Part shown: piece after piece, positions 1 to 8,604 of the stretch
Layout of the letters: every line of letters begins with the position of its first letter
How positions within the stretch are numbered: the stretch's first letter is position 1
The notes under the pieces: generated by a model
Databases searched by the model: none
What the model saw: only the letters and a program-made list of their open reading frames with translations
What the model was told of the DNA's origin: nothing
Translations under genes and position numbers: made by a program
Assembly: GCF_011762095.1 (NCBI RefSeq)
Contig: NZ_JAASQO010000007.1
Location: forward strand, 124,001-188,000
Reading direction: 5' to 3'
DNA length: 64,000 nt
Origin: Parvibaculum indicum
GTDB lineage: Bacteria > Pseudomonadota > Alphaproteobacteria > Parvibaculales > Parvibaculaceae

Positions 1-218
1 CGATCGGCCTTGTCGGCCTCGTCGTGCTCCATTTGCTCGGCGCATCGATCTATGTCCTTCATGTCGTAGGCGTGTTGCTGACGGTCGGGCGTATCCTTCA
101 TGCCATCGGCGTGTCGCGCACCAGCGAAAGCTCGCCGCCCCGCCTGTTCGGCACGCTGTTCACCTGGATTTCGCAGCTCGTCGCCGCGGCGGCGTGTCTC
201 TACTACGCATTTCTCTGA
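1..218 (+). CDS. MAPEG family membrane protein, C-terminal fragment
   Basis: The reading frame is already open at the window edge and stops at TGA 216-218, so only about the last 71 residues are present. They hold two hydrophobic stretches with the pattern HLLGASIYVLHVVGVLLTVGRILHAIGVS, then a hydrophobic C-terminal helix. The R-x-L-H-A-x-G segment is typical of MAPEG proteins (membrane-associated glutathione and eicosanoid metabolism enzymes). The true start lies upstream of the window; the GTG at position 24 falls inside a helix and is unlikely to be used. The substrate cannot be inferred. Confidence 0.7.
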   Translation, partial: IGLVGLVVLHLLGASIYVLHVVGVLLTVGRILHAIGVSRTSESSPPRLFGTLFTWISQLVAAAACLYYAFL

Positions 219-306
219 ACGGTCTGTCATGTTGGACGGCAAGGAAGGACCTCTATAGAAAGAGGGACGTTCCTTGCCTCCTTTCGTTCAACGACAGTGT
301 TCATCC

Positions 307-1662
307 ATGGCCGATCAGACGACCCAGCAGACCACACTCGACATAGCCGATACTCTTGTCGAACGGGCCCTGAAAGCCGGGGCCGATGCCGCCGAAGCGA
401 TTGTCGTGGAAGGCACTTCCCTTGGCGTTTCCTGGCGGCTCGGCAATCTGGAAGATGTCGAACGCTCGGAAGGCAAGGATATCGGGCTCCGCGTTTTTTG
501 CGGCAAGCGGCAGGCTGTGGTTTCGTCCACCGATCTTTCCGATCAAGTCATTGCCCCTCTCGTCGAGCGCGCCGTGGCGATGGCGAAGGTCGCGCCGGAA
601 GATCCCTGGTGCGGGCTGGCCGATCCCGCTCGCATGGCGCATGACTGGCCGTCGCTCGACATTTCCGACGACGTCTCCCACCCCAGCGCCGAGGAACTGG
701 GCGAACGGGCCGCCGCGGCCGAAGAAGCGGCGCTCGCCATCGAAGGAGTCACCAATTCCGGCGGCGCGGGCGCAAGCTGGGGCAAGAGCGGGATCGCCCT
801 CGTCACCAGCGGCGGCTTTCGCGGCGGCTATTCCGGCACGTCGCATTCCGTGTCCGTTTCCGTTCTCGCGGGCGAAGGCACGGCGATGGAACGGGATTAC
901 GAATTTTCATCCGCCCGCCATCTCTCCGACCTCGACGCCCCGGCGCAGGTCGGCACGGAAGCCGGTCGCCGCGCCGTGCGCCGGCTGAACCCGCGCAAGG
1001 TAAAATCGCAATCCGTGCCGGTGGTCTATGCGCCGCGCGTTTCAAACAGCCTGCTCGGACATTTCGCGGGCGCCATCAACGGGGCCGCCATTGCGCGCGG
1101 TACGAGCTTTCTCAAATCCCGCATGGGAGAGGCAGTGTTCGCGCCGGGTATTGCCGTTCACGACGACCCGCATCGTCCGCGCGGCCTCAGATCCAAGCCT
1201 TTCGACGGCGAGGGCGTCGCCAATCGCGCGATGGCGCTGATAGAGGACGGCGTCCTGCAAAGCTGGCTGCTCGACAGTTCGACAGCGCGGCAGCTGGGTC
1301 TTGAAAACACCGGTCATGCGGCGCGCGGCACCAGCGGCCCACCCTCTCCTTCCGCGAGCAATCTTTATATGGCGCCGGGGACACTGCCGCCCGAGGAGCT
1401 GATCGCGGATATCAAGCAGGGTCTCTACCTCACCGAACTTATCGGCATGGGTGTCAATGGCGTTACCGGCGACTACAGCCGCGGTGCCTCGGGGTTCTGG
1501 ATCGAGAATGGCGAGATCGCCTATGCGGTCAGCGAAATCACCGTCGCCGGCAACCTCAAGGACATGTTCCGACGGATCACGCCCGCCAACGATCTGGAGT
1601 TCCGCTATGGCAGCAACGCGCCGACGCTTCGCGTGGAAGGCATGACCATTGCCGGCAGCTGA
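307..1662 (+). CDS. pmbA: TldE/PmbA-type metalloprotease homologue
   Basis: Predicted 451-residue soluble protein of the TldD/PmbA family. In enterobacteria TldE works with TldD in peptide processing (microcin maturation, CcdA degradation). The N-terminus has the family pattern LVERALKAGADAAEAIVVEG, and the C-terminus has GMGVNGVTGDYSRGASGFWIENGEI, characteristic of the TldE subunit; the catalytic HExxxH of TldD is not present. ATG 307 is preferred over an in-frame upstream codon at 274 because family similarity begins there. The cysQ-like gene overlaps its end by 14 bases, suggesting coupled translation. The tldE-cysQ-DUF4170 order recurs in alphaproteobacteria. Confidence 0.88.
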   Translation: MADQTTQQTTLDIADTLVERALKAGADAAEAIVVEGTSLGVSWRLGNLEDVERSEGKDIGLRVFCGKRQAVVSSTDLSDQVIAPLVERAVAMAKVAPEDPWCGLADPARMAHDWPSLDISDDVSHPSAEELGERAAAAEEAALAIEGVTNSGGAGASWGKSGIALVTSGGFRGGYSGTSHSVSVSVLAGEGTAMERDYEFSSARHLSDLDAPAQVGTEAGRRAVRRLNPRKVKSQSVPVVYAPRVSNSLLGHFAGAINGAAIARGTSFLKSRMGEAVFAPGIAVHDDPHRPRGLRSKPFDGEGVANRAMALIEDGVLQSWLLDSSTARQLGLENTGHAARGTSGPPSPSASNLYMAPGTLPPEELIADIKQGLYLTELIGMGVNGVTGDYSRGASGFWIENGEIAYAVSEITVAGNLKDMFRRITPANDLEFRYGSNAPTLRVEGMTIAGS

Positions 1663-2458
1663 TGGCGATGCGATTGCCGACGACCTTGCCCTGCTCAGGC
1701 AGGCCGTCCGAGAGGGCGGTGCGCTTGCGCTGAGCTTTTACAAGGGCGAATTCCGGAGCTGGACGAAAGGCGCCAACGACCCTGTCACGGAAGCCGATCT
1801 TGAAGTGAACGACCTTCTGCGCGACCGGCTGCGGGGCGCGCGGCCTGACTATGGCTGGCTGTCGGAAGAGACGGAAGACGACAAATCCCGTCTGAGCGCG
1901 CCGAAATTCTGGATCGTCGACCCCATCGACGGGACGCGGGCCTTCGCCAAAGGCAAACCGCATTTCGCCATTTCGGTGGCGCTCGTTTCCGGCGGAATGC
2001 CGCTGATCGGAATCGTATTCAACCCTGCCACCGACGAATTCTTCGAAGCCGCCCGGGGCCGGGGCGCATGGCTCAACGGCCAGCCGATTCGCGTCGCTAC
2101 GCGCCGGGAAATCGAAGGCTGCCGGATGGTGGCCCACCCGCCCATGTTCAAACACAAGGCATGGCCCGAACGCTGGCCGCCGATGGAATTCATAGAGCGG
2201 AATTCGGTCGCCTACCGGATCGCACTCGTCGCCTGTGGCGCCGCCGATGCCGTCATTGCCATGAGCGCCAAGAACGACTGGGATCTGGCCGCGGCCCACC
2301 TCATCCTGCAAGAAGCCGGAGGCCTTTTGACGGCGCATGACGGGAGCGAAATTCGCTATGACGGCGCCTCGACGCGCCAGCCGAGCCTTGTCGGCGCCAA
2401 CCCCGTCCTGCATGCCGCAATCATGTCGCGAACCGCCACGCTACGCCTGCCATCCTGA
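1649..2458 (+). CDS. cysQ: Inositol monophosphatase family protein, probable 3'(2'),5'-bisphosphate nucleotidase (CysQ-like)
   Basis: A 269-residue protein with the metal-binding motifs of the lithium-sensitive phosphatase superfamily: an early acidic segment (WLSEETEDD, about residues 69-77), WIVDPIDGTRAF (about 90-101) and a C-terminal WDLAAAHLILQEAGG. The family removes phosphate from PAP/PAPS or inositol phosphates using Mg2+; CysQ is the more likely role given the neighbours, but SuhB-type activity cannot be excluded. The start is a TTG inside the end of pmbA, with GGAAGG 8-10 bases upstream; no ATG lies in frame before the conserved region. Confidence 0.82.
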   Translation: MPAADGDAIADDLALLRQAVREGGALALSFYKGEFRSWTKGANDPVTEADLEVNDLLRDRLRGARPDYGWLSEETEDDKSRLSAPKFWIVDPIDGTRAFAKGKPHFAISVALVSGGMPLIGIVFNPATDEFFEAARGRGAWLNGQPIRVATRREIEGCRMVAHPPMFKHKAWPERWPPMEFIERNSVAYRIALVACGAADAVIAMSAKNDWDLAAAHLILQEAGGLLTAHDGSEIRYDGASTRQPSLVGANPVLHAAIMSRTATLRLPS

Positions 2459-2573
2459 CGAAAATGGCGTCCTTTAGTATGCTTCGCATCCGCACATGCT
2501 ATATTTTCCCCGAGGGAGGTCGTAGGCCCCATGTCACCTTTTCAGGTGTCTTCGGATCGGAGTAGGCAACTCT
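2459..2573 (+). other. Intergenic leader before the DUF4170 gene with small hairpins
   Basis: This 115-base gap holds a possible -10 element (TATATT, 2500-2505) and a CACCT-TTTC-AGGTG hairpin at 2535-2548. The purine-rich GAGGGAGG and the downstream GGAG could serve as ribosome contacts. A small RNA or leader structure is possible, but I cannot assign a known family. Confidence 0.3.
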
Positions 2574-2828
2574 ATGACCAAACAATTGCTGCACCTTGTG
2601 TTCGGCGGCGAACTTGCCGACCTGCAGGGTCATGATTTCAAGGATACGAGCAAACTGGATGTTGTCGGCATCTTTCCCGACTACCAGTCGGCGTATAATG
2701 CGTGGAAATCGGCTGCCCAGCGCACCGTCGACAATGCGCATATGAGATATTTCATCGTCCATCTGCATAAACTGCTGGACCCCGAAGATGATCCGGAGGG
2801 CAGGAATACAGGTACGCCCGAGGGATGA
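2574..2828 (+). CDS. DUF4170 domain-containing protein
   Basis: Small acidic 84-residue protein beginning MTKQLLHLVFGGEL, with the DUF4170 signature (VVGIFPDYQSAYNAWKSAAQ, then MRYFIVHLHKLLDPE). The function is unknown. It has no signal peptide or membrane segment and looks cytosolic. Its stop overlaps the tspO start as ATGA at 2825-2828, so the two are probably translationally coupled. In related alphaproteobacteria this family sits between a CysQ-type phosphatase and lipid A genes, as here. Confidence 0.8.
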   Translation: MTKQLLHLVFGGELADLQGHDFKDTSKLDVVGIFPDYQSAYNAWKSAAQRTVDNAHMRYFIVHLHKLLDPEDDPEGRNTGTPEG

Positions 2829-3382
2829 ACGACAGCACCCGCACAGGACAGGAAAAGGGCGGCGCTACTGGCAGTGCGGAGGGTGAGGATTATGAGACCC
2901 CGCGGACGGGCGTCAGCGTGTTCATGCTCTTCGCTGCGCTTGTCCTGGTGTTCGCCGTTGCCGGGGTCGGCGGCGGCATCACCGCCACCAGTGTGAACGA
3001 CTGGTATCCCTCGCTCATCAAGCCCGCCCTGACACCCCCGCCCTGGGCCTTCCCGGTCGTCTGGAATCTGCTCTATTTCCTGATTGCGCTGGCTGCCTGG
3101 CTGGTCTGGCTCAGGGTTGGCTCCCTTTCCGCGGCCGGGGCGGCGCTCTCGCTTTTCGGCAGCCAGCTCATGCTCAACCTGGGCTGGGCGGTCCTGTTTT
3201 TCGGTCTCAAGGCCCCGGGCTTCGCACTGGCCGAGATTCCGGTCCTGCTGATCGTGATTGTCCTGACGATCGTTGCATTTTGTCGGCACAGCCCGCTCGC
3301 AGGGATGCTGATGCTGCCCTATTTCTTCTGGGTCTGCTTCGCGACCTATCTGAATGCGGGGATCTGGCTACTCAACGGATAA
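2825..3382 (+). CDS. tspO: TspO/MBR family tryptophan-rich sensory protein
   Basis: A 185-residue integral membrane protein with five predicted helices. A hydrophilic extension of about 35 residues precedes the domain, longer than in many bacterial TspO proteins. The family signatures are visible: WYPSLIKPALTPPPWAFPVVWNLLYFLIALAAWLVW and later NLGWAVLFFGLKAPGFAL. TspO binds porphyrins and modulates tetrapyrrole and stress responses in alphaproteobacteria. The start ATG overlaps the upstream stop codon by four bases. Confidence 0.88.
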   Translation: MNDSTRTGQEKGGATGSAEGEDYETPRTGVSVFMLFAALVLVFAVAGVGGGITATSVNDWYPSLIKPALTPPPWAFPVVWNLLYFLIALAAWLVWLRVGSLSAAGAALSLFGSQLMLNLGWAVLFFGLKAPGFALAEIPVLLIVIVLTIVAFCRHSPLAGMLMLPYFFWVCFATYLNAGIWLLNG

Positions 3383-3523
3383 CCGGCGGGCAGGGAATAC
3401 GCTTCCGGGCGGCAATAGGTACGAAAAATCCCGTTATTCCAACAATTTACCCTCTCCCACCCGTATGGATTGGGCAACAACCCCATGGTATGGTCCGCCC
3501 GGATTACGCGAGCCTGAGGATTT

Positions 3524-5437
3524 ATGGTCAGCAAGAGCGAACAACCGGGCGGGACTGCGGCGCAGGACGATGGCCTTTCTCCTGCCATGCGCGCTGCCGC
3601 CGAGAATGCGCCGGCCCCCGAGGCGGCGCTCGAACTCGCCCGGGACATAAACACATGGTCCGTCGCCCGGCGGATGCTGGGCAGCTATCTGAAGCCGCTC
3701 TGGAAACTTGCCGCCTTCGCGCTCGTGCTGAACGCAATTGTGGGTGCAACGACCGGCGCCATTCCCTGGCTGCTCAAGACCGTGGTCGACGATGTCGTGA
3801 ACAATCCCAATCCGCCCGCCTGGCAGATCTGGGGCGTTCCGCTCGCCGCCGCCGTCATCATGTGCATCAAGTCGCTTGCCTCCTATGGCAGCACCGTCAC
3901 CATGAGTACGATCGGTCAGCGCATCGTCGAAGGCATTCAGACAAGGATGTTCGAGCGTCTCGTCCGCGCCGATCTCGCCTGGCTCTCCGCCACGCATTCC
4001 GGCCGTTTCGTGGCCAGTTTCATGGCCGATGTCGGGCGGCTGACCGGCACCATCACCACCTCGATGATCGATCAGGCCCGCAATCTTCTCTCGGTGATCG
4101 GGCTGCTTGGCGCCGTCTTCATCATGAACTGGAAACTTGCGCTGATCGCCACCTGCATCCTGCCGCTGGCAGCGCTTTTCCTGCGCCGGTTCGGCAAGAA
4201 GACCCGCAAGGCGGCGCGGCAAAGCCTTGAGGGAACGGGCGATCTTTCCACGCTCATTTCGGAAACCCTCAAGGGCATTCGCGTGGTCAAGGCCTATGGA
4301 CGCGAGGACCATGAACTCGGCCGCGCCAGGGTCATCGTCAGACAACTGGTGACGCAGGCCCTGATCGCGATCCGGATGAGAGCCGCATCCGGGCCCACCA
4401 CCGAAGCGCTTTCCGGTATCGGGATCGGCCTCGTCATCTATGTCAGCATCGTGCAGATCCAGGCCGGCAATCTGACGCTCGGCGAAATGACCGGTTTCAT
4501 CACCGCGCTCATGCTCGCCTATCAGCCGCTCAAGGCACTGGCCAACACGCAGACCACCATGCAGGAAGGCGTCGCCGCTGCGATCCGCCTCTTTCCGATC
4601 CTCGACACCGAACCGCAGGTGGTCTCGGCGCCGGACGCCCCGCCGCTTGCCGTCCGGCAAGGGACCGTGAAGTTCGAGAATGTCAGCTTCGAATATGCGG
4701 ACGGCACCCCGGCTCTCCACAATATTTCTCTCGACGTGCCAAAGGGGCATACCGTCGCCCTTGTCGGCCCTTCCGGCGCGGGCAAGAGCACCATTCTCAA
4801 TCTCGTGCCCCGTTTCTACGACCCGATCGAGGGCCGCGTCCTGATCGACGGACAGGATCTCAAGGACGTGACCGTCGACAGCGTCCGCGCCGTCAGTGCG
4901 CTGGTCACGCAGGAACCGTTCCTGTTCGACGACACCATCCGGGCGAATATCGCCTATGGCAGAGCCGATGCGACGGATGAGGAAATCAGGGAAGCGGCGC
5001 GCAATGCTGCCGCCGACGAGTTCATCTCCGAGCTTCCCAAAGGCTATGACACTCTCGTCGGAGAGGCCGGACAGAAACTTTCGGGCGGGCAGCGCCAACG
5101 CATCGCGATTGCACGGGCGATGCTGAAAGATGCGCCGATCCTGCTGCTCGACGAAGCGACCTCGGCACTCGACACGGCATCGGAACTGAAAGTCCAGAAC
5201 GCACTGGCGCGTCTGATGGTCGGTCGGACAACGCTCGTCATCGCGCATCGCCTTTCCACGATCAAACATGCGGATACGATCTATGTGATCGACGACGGCC
5301 GTGTGCTCGAACACGGAACGCATGACGAACTCATCATGAAGGGCGGCCTTTATGCAGAGCTGTCACGCTCCCAGTTTATCGAAGAGCCGGCGCAGGAAAG
5401 CCAGCAAGCGGAAGCAGCCGCGATCGCCGGAGAATGA
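3524..5437 (+). CDS. ABC transporter, fused permease and ATPase (MsbA-like exporter)
   Basis: A 637-residue half-transporter. An N-terminal hydrophilic stretch of about 55 residues precedes a six-helix type I exporter domain (about 60-350). The nucleotide-binding domain has Walker A GPSGAGKST (about 421-429), Q-loop TQEP, signature LSGGQRQRIAIARA, Walker B ILLLDEATSALD and switch histidine IAHRLST. The position directly before DUF374, waaA, lpxK and lpxL suggests lipid A-core flipping across the inner membrane, as for MsbA, but many type IV exporters share this architecture and the substrate is inferred from context only. Spacing to the next gene is 7 bases. Confidence 0.85.
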   Translation: MVSKSEQPGGTAAQDDGLSPAMRAAAENAPAPEAALELARDINTWSVARRMLGSYLKPLWKLAAFALVLNAIVGATTGAIPWLLKTVVDDVVNNPNPPAWQIWGVPLAAAVIMCIKSLASYGSTVTMSTIGQRIVEGIQTRMFERLVRADLAWLSATHSGRFVASFMADVGRLTGTITTSMIDQARNLLSVIGLLGAVFIMNWKLALIATCILPLAALFLRRFGKKTRKAARQSLEGTGDLSTLISETLKGIRVVKAYGREDHELGRARVIVRQLVTQALIAIRMRAASGPTTEALSGIGIGLVIYVSIVQIQAGNLTLGEMTGFITALMLAYQPLKALANTQTTMQEGVAAAIRLFPILDTEPQVVSAPDAPPLAVRQGTVKFENVSFEYADGTPALHNISLDVPKGHTVALVGPSGAGKSTILNLVPRFYDPIEGRVLIDGQDLKDVTVDSVRAVSALVTQEPFLFDDTIRANIAYGRADATDEEIREAARNAAADEFISELPKGYDTLVGEAGQKLSGGQRQRIAIARAMLKDAPILLLDEATSALDTASELKVQNALARLMVGRTTLVIAHRLSTIKHADTIYVIDDGRVLEHGTHDELIMKGGLYAELSRSQFIEEPAQESQQAEAAAIAGE

Positions 5438-5444
5438 GCGTTAG

Positions 5445-6191
5445 ATGTCGCGAGTGAAAAACATCGTCAAGAGCGAGACCTTTATGGACGGCGTCGCCTT
5501 TCTGGCGGCCCTGTTCATCCGTTTCGTGCGGCAGACGGGACGGTTCGAAATTCGCAGGTCTCATGTCGCGGCCCAGTTCTGGGCGGGCGACGAGCCTTTC
5601 ATCGTCGCCACATGGCACGGCCAGAACCTGCTCATCCCGACGCTGTGGCACAATTGGCGGGAAGTGCGCGTGCTGGTTTCGCGTCATGGCGACGGACAGA
5701 TCATCGCCAAGATCATGGCCAATCTGGGCTTCGGCACCATTCGCGGCTCGGGCGCGCCGAAGGGCGAACACCAGAGGCCGAAGCATCGTCAGAAAGGCGG
5801 CGCCAGTGCCCTGCGCGCGATGATACGCGCCCTCGGTGAAAATGTTTCGGTCGGACTGACCGCCGACTTTCCGCCCGGCCCCGGCCGCCGCGCGGGAGAG
5901 GGCATTGTCATGCTTGCCCGGCTCTCCGGGCGTCCCATCGTGCCGGTGGCGGCAACGACGCGGGCTCGCGTCCAGCTCAACAACTGGGACAGGTTCACGA
6001 TCAACCTCCCCTTTTCGCGCGGTGCGCTCGTCCTGGGCGATCCGATCTATGTTGCCCGCGACGCGGACGAGGAAGCGCTCGAGCAGGCCCGCCAGCATGT
6101 CGAGGAAGCTCTCAATGCGGTGACGGCCGAGGCGGACAGGATCGTCGGTCGGGCGCCGGCGCATAATGAGGCGGGAGCTGTGGTGCGTTGA
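5445..6191 (+). CDS. DUF374 lysophospholipid acyltransferase family protein
   Basis: A 248-residue membrane-associated protein with the DUF374 pattern: EPFIVATWHGQNLLIPTLW near residue 50, then VLVSRHGDGQIIAKIMANLGFGTIRGSG and GLTADFPPGPGRRAGEGIVMLARLSGRPIVPVA. DUF374 resembles glycerolipid and lipid A acyltransferases, with the histidine of TWHGQ as likely catalytic residue. It sits between an MsbA-like exporter and waaA, so a role in lipid A or core acylation is reasonable but unproven. Its stop overlaps the TTG start of waaA by four bases. Confidence 0.82.
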   Translation: MSRVKNIVKSETFMDGVAFLAALFIRFVRQTGRFEIRRSHVAAQFWAGDEPFIVATWHGQNLLIPTLWHNWREVRVLVSRHGDGQIIAKIMANLGFGTIRGSGAPKGEHQRPKHRQKGGASALRAMIRALGENVSVGLTADFPPGPGRRAGEGIVMLARLSGRPIVPVAATTRARVQLNNWDRFTINLPFSRGALVLGDPIYVARDADEEALEQARQHVEEALNAVTAEADRIVGRAPAHNEAGAVVR

Positions 6192-7498
6192 GCGGAACGG
6201 ATGCGAGGACAGTCCCCGCCCCTTCCCGCACGGGGCTTGCCGTTTACACCCTTGTGACGCGCCTCATGCGCCCTGTCGCTCCGCTGCTTCTCAAGGCGCG
6301 TTTGAAACGCGGCAAGGAAGATGCCGCCCGGCTTAGCGAGCGCTATGGCATAGCTTCCAGACCGAGACCCGAAGGCCATCTCGTCTGGTTTCATGCGGCG
6401 AGCATCGGGGAATCGCTTTCCATCCTCACCCTGATCCGACGGCTGATCGACGAAATGCCGGGCGTCAATGTGCTGGTGACGACGGGAACGCTGACATCGG
6501 CGGAATTGCTGGCGCAGAGACTGCCCAAGGAAGCGTTCCACCAGTTCGTTCCACTCGATCATCCCGCTTTCTGTGCGCGCTTTCTCGACCACTGGAAACC
6601 CGATATGGCGGTGTGGGTCGAGTCCGAATTCTGGCCCAATCTGATCGCCGAAACGGACCGGCGGCATATTCCGCTGGCGCTCATCAACGGGCGTATCACC
6701 GAAAAGTCCTTCCAGAGCTGGCAGAGGGCGCCCGGCATGATCGCCGATCTGGTCGGCCGGTTTTCCGTCGTGCTGGCCCAGAGCGCGGCAAGCGCGAACC
6801 GGCTGGAAGCACTGGGGGCCGCGCATACCGAACTTCCCGGCAACCTCAAACATGACGCGCCGGCGCCCTCGGCGGATCCGCATGCGTTGGGCCTTCTGCA
6901 GCACGCAGCCGGCAATCGTCCCGTCTGGGTGGCAACGAACACGCATGAAGGCGAAGAAGAGGCGGCGGCACAGGCACATCTTTCATTGTCGCAAACCCGC
7001 CCCGATCTCCTCACAATCATCGTGTTGCGCCATCCGGCGCGCGGCCCCCAACTCGCCAGAACGCTCTCCGACATGGGACTTTCCGTCATGATGCGTTCTT
7101 CCGGCGAGGTTCCCGAGGCACACACACAGGTCTATCTGGTCGATACGCTTGGCGAGGTCGGGCTGTTCTACCGCCTGTCCAATCTCGTCTTTGTCGGCGG
7201 CACCTTCGCGGATATGGGCGGACACAATCCGTTCGAGGCGGCACGGCTCGGTTGCGCTCTCATTGCCGGACCGAGCGATTTCAATTTTCAGGAGGCTTAT
7301 GCGGCCCTCGAAGAGGGCGGCGGCATGCTGCGTGTTCCAGATGCAGTGACCATGACGAGCTCCGTTGCAGCATTGCTCGACGACACCGAGAAGCGCATGA
7401 TGATGGGCGAAGCGGCAAGGCGCGTAGCCAGTGAGGATAGCGGCGCGACCGAGCGCACACTCGCAGTTCTTTTGCGCCTCCTCGCGCCCAAACCTTAA
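6188..7498 (+). CDS. waaA: 3-deoxy-D-manno-octulosonic acid (Kdo) transferase
   Basis: A 436-residue GT30 glycosyltransferase that adds Kdo from CMP-Kdo to lipid IVA at the inner membrane. Family motifs are present: VWFHAASIGESLSILTLIRRL, MAVWVESEFWPNLIAE, LALINGRITEKSFQSW and, in the C-terminal Rossmann half, LVFVGGTFADMGGHNPFEAARLG. The reading frame starts at TTG 6188, overlapping the upstream stop; no better in-frame ATG precedes the conserved region. It lies within an apparent lipid A operon ahead of lpxK. The number of Kdo units added cannot be read from the sequence. Confidence 0.93.
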   Translation: MSGTDARTVPAPSRTGLAVYTLVTRLMRPVAPLLLKARLKRGKEDAARLSERYGIASRPRPEGHLVWFHAASIGESLSILTLIRRLIDEMPGVNVLVTTGTLTSAELLAQRLPKEAFHQFVPLDHPAFCARFLDHWKPDMAVWVESEFWPNLIAETDRRHIPLALINGRITEKSFQSWQRAPGMIADLVGRFSVVLAQSAASANRLEALGAAHTELPGNLKHDAPAPSADPHALGLLQHAAGNRPVWVATNTHEGEEEAAAQAHLSLSQTRPDLLTIIVLRHPARGPQLARTLSDMGLSVMMRSSGEVPEAHTQVYLVDTLGEVGLFYRLSNLVFVGGTFADMGGHNPFEAARLGCALIAGPSDFNFQEAYAALEEGGGMLRVPDAVTMTSSVAALLDDTEKRMMMGEAARRVASEDSGATERTLAVLLRLLAPKP

Positions 7499-7521
7499 AT
7501 CTGACTGAAAGGCGACCTGGG

Positions 7522-8568
7522 ATGCGTGCACCGCGCTTCTGGTATCCCGCCCGGAAAAGGGGCATGCCGTTCATGGCACAGCTCCTGTCGCCCCTCGGTG
7601 CGTTTTACGGGCTGGCGGCCCGCATCAAAAGCAGGACGGCACAGGCGGAGCATATTTGCGTGCCCGTCGTCTGCATCGGCAATGTCACGATGGGCGGCGC
7701 GGGCAAGACACCGATCGCACTTGCCCTTGCCGAGCGCCTCATTGCGCAGGGCGAAAAAGTGCATTTCCTGTCGCGCGGCTACCGGCGTACCTCTCAGGGC
7801 ACGGTGAAGGTCGACCCCGCCGCCCATTCGGTAGCCGAAGTCGGCGACGAACCGCTCCTTCTTGCGCGCCTGGCGCCGACATGGGTGTCCGCAGACCGCG
7901 TGGCGGGCGCGAAGGCCGCCGCGGCCGCCGGGGCGAGCGTCATTATCATGGATGACGGATTCCAGAATCCGTATCTCGCGAAGGATTTTTCCATTCTCGT
8001 CATCGATGCGGGCGTGGGCACCGGCAATGGCCACGTTTTTCCGGCGGGGCCCTTGCGCGAGGAGGCCGGCGATGCGCTCAACCGGGCACAGGCGGTAATC
8101 CTGACCGGGCGCGGCCATGCGGGCGACGGCCTTGCCGCGCGGGCCATGGCGCGCGGTATCCCTGTCTATCGCTCCATCGCCAAGCCGGTTGCACAGGAGC
8201 CCTCTCTCGCCGGCGCCCAGGTTCTGGCCTTTTCGGGGATTGGCCGGCCTGAGAAATTTTACGAGACCCTGCGAGGGCTCGGCGCTGAAATCGTGGAAAC
8301 ACAGGATTTTCCCGATCATCACCTCTTCACCGACCGGGAGGCGTCCCGCCTGACGGTTCGGGCGCGCGAACTGGATGCCTGTCCCGTCACCACCGAAAAG
8401 GACGCTATCCGGCTTGCCCATGCGCCCGCCGGCAGCGCCCGGGCACAGCTTGCGAAGAACCTGCGAACCGTCCCGATCCGCGCCGTGATCACCGATATGG
8501 CGCAACTCGAGGCGCTGATCGGCGAAGCATTACGCCGCCACCGGCTCGCAAGGGAGCAAGCGGGCTGA
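7522..8568 (+). CDS. lpxK: Tetraacyldisaccharide 4'-kinase
   Basis: A 348-residue inner-membrane-associated kinase that phosphorylates the 4' position of the lipid A disaccharide. It has the P-loop GNVTMGGAGKTP (about residues 53-64), FLSRGYRR, DDGFQNPYLAKDFSILVIDAG and GDALNRAQAVILTGRG, all typical of LpxK, and an N-terminal amphipathic segment for membrane association. It follows waaA by 23 bases and precedes an lpxL-type acyltransferase by 36, consistent with one transcript for late lipid A assembly. Confidence 0.94.
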   Translation: MRAPRFWYPARKRGMPFMAQLLSPLGAFYGLAARIKSRTAQAEHICVPVVCIGNVTMGGAGKTPIALALAERLIAQGEKVHFLSRGYRRTSQGTVKVDPAAHSVAEVGDEPLLLARLAPTWVSADRVAGAKAAAAAGASVIIMDDGFQNPYLAKDFSILVIDAGVGTGNGHVFPAGPLREEAGDALNRAQAVILTGRGHAGDGLAARAMARGIPVYRSIAKPVAQEPSLAGAQVLAFSGIGRPEKFYETLRGLGAEIVETQDFPDHHLFTDREASRLTVRARELDACPVTTEKDAIRLAHAPAGSARAQLAKNLRTVPIRAVITDMAQLEALIGEALRRHRLAREQAG

Positions 8569-8604
8569 TATAAGCGGCCAGCAAAACAGATATCGCGCGC
8601 CCGG

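Noticed and set aside
2459-2573. A suhB/mmgR-type small RNA near the CysQ-like gene
   Set aside because: Neighbourhood is suggestive, but I could not find the repeated CCTCCC pattern or a terminator on either strand.
3434-5323. A 629-codon minus-strand frame
   Set aside because: Antisense to the ABC exporter, with low-complexity His/Arg/Gly content and no start signal.
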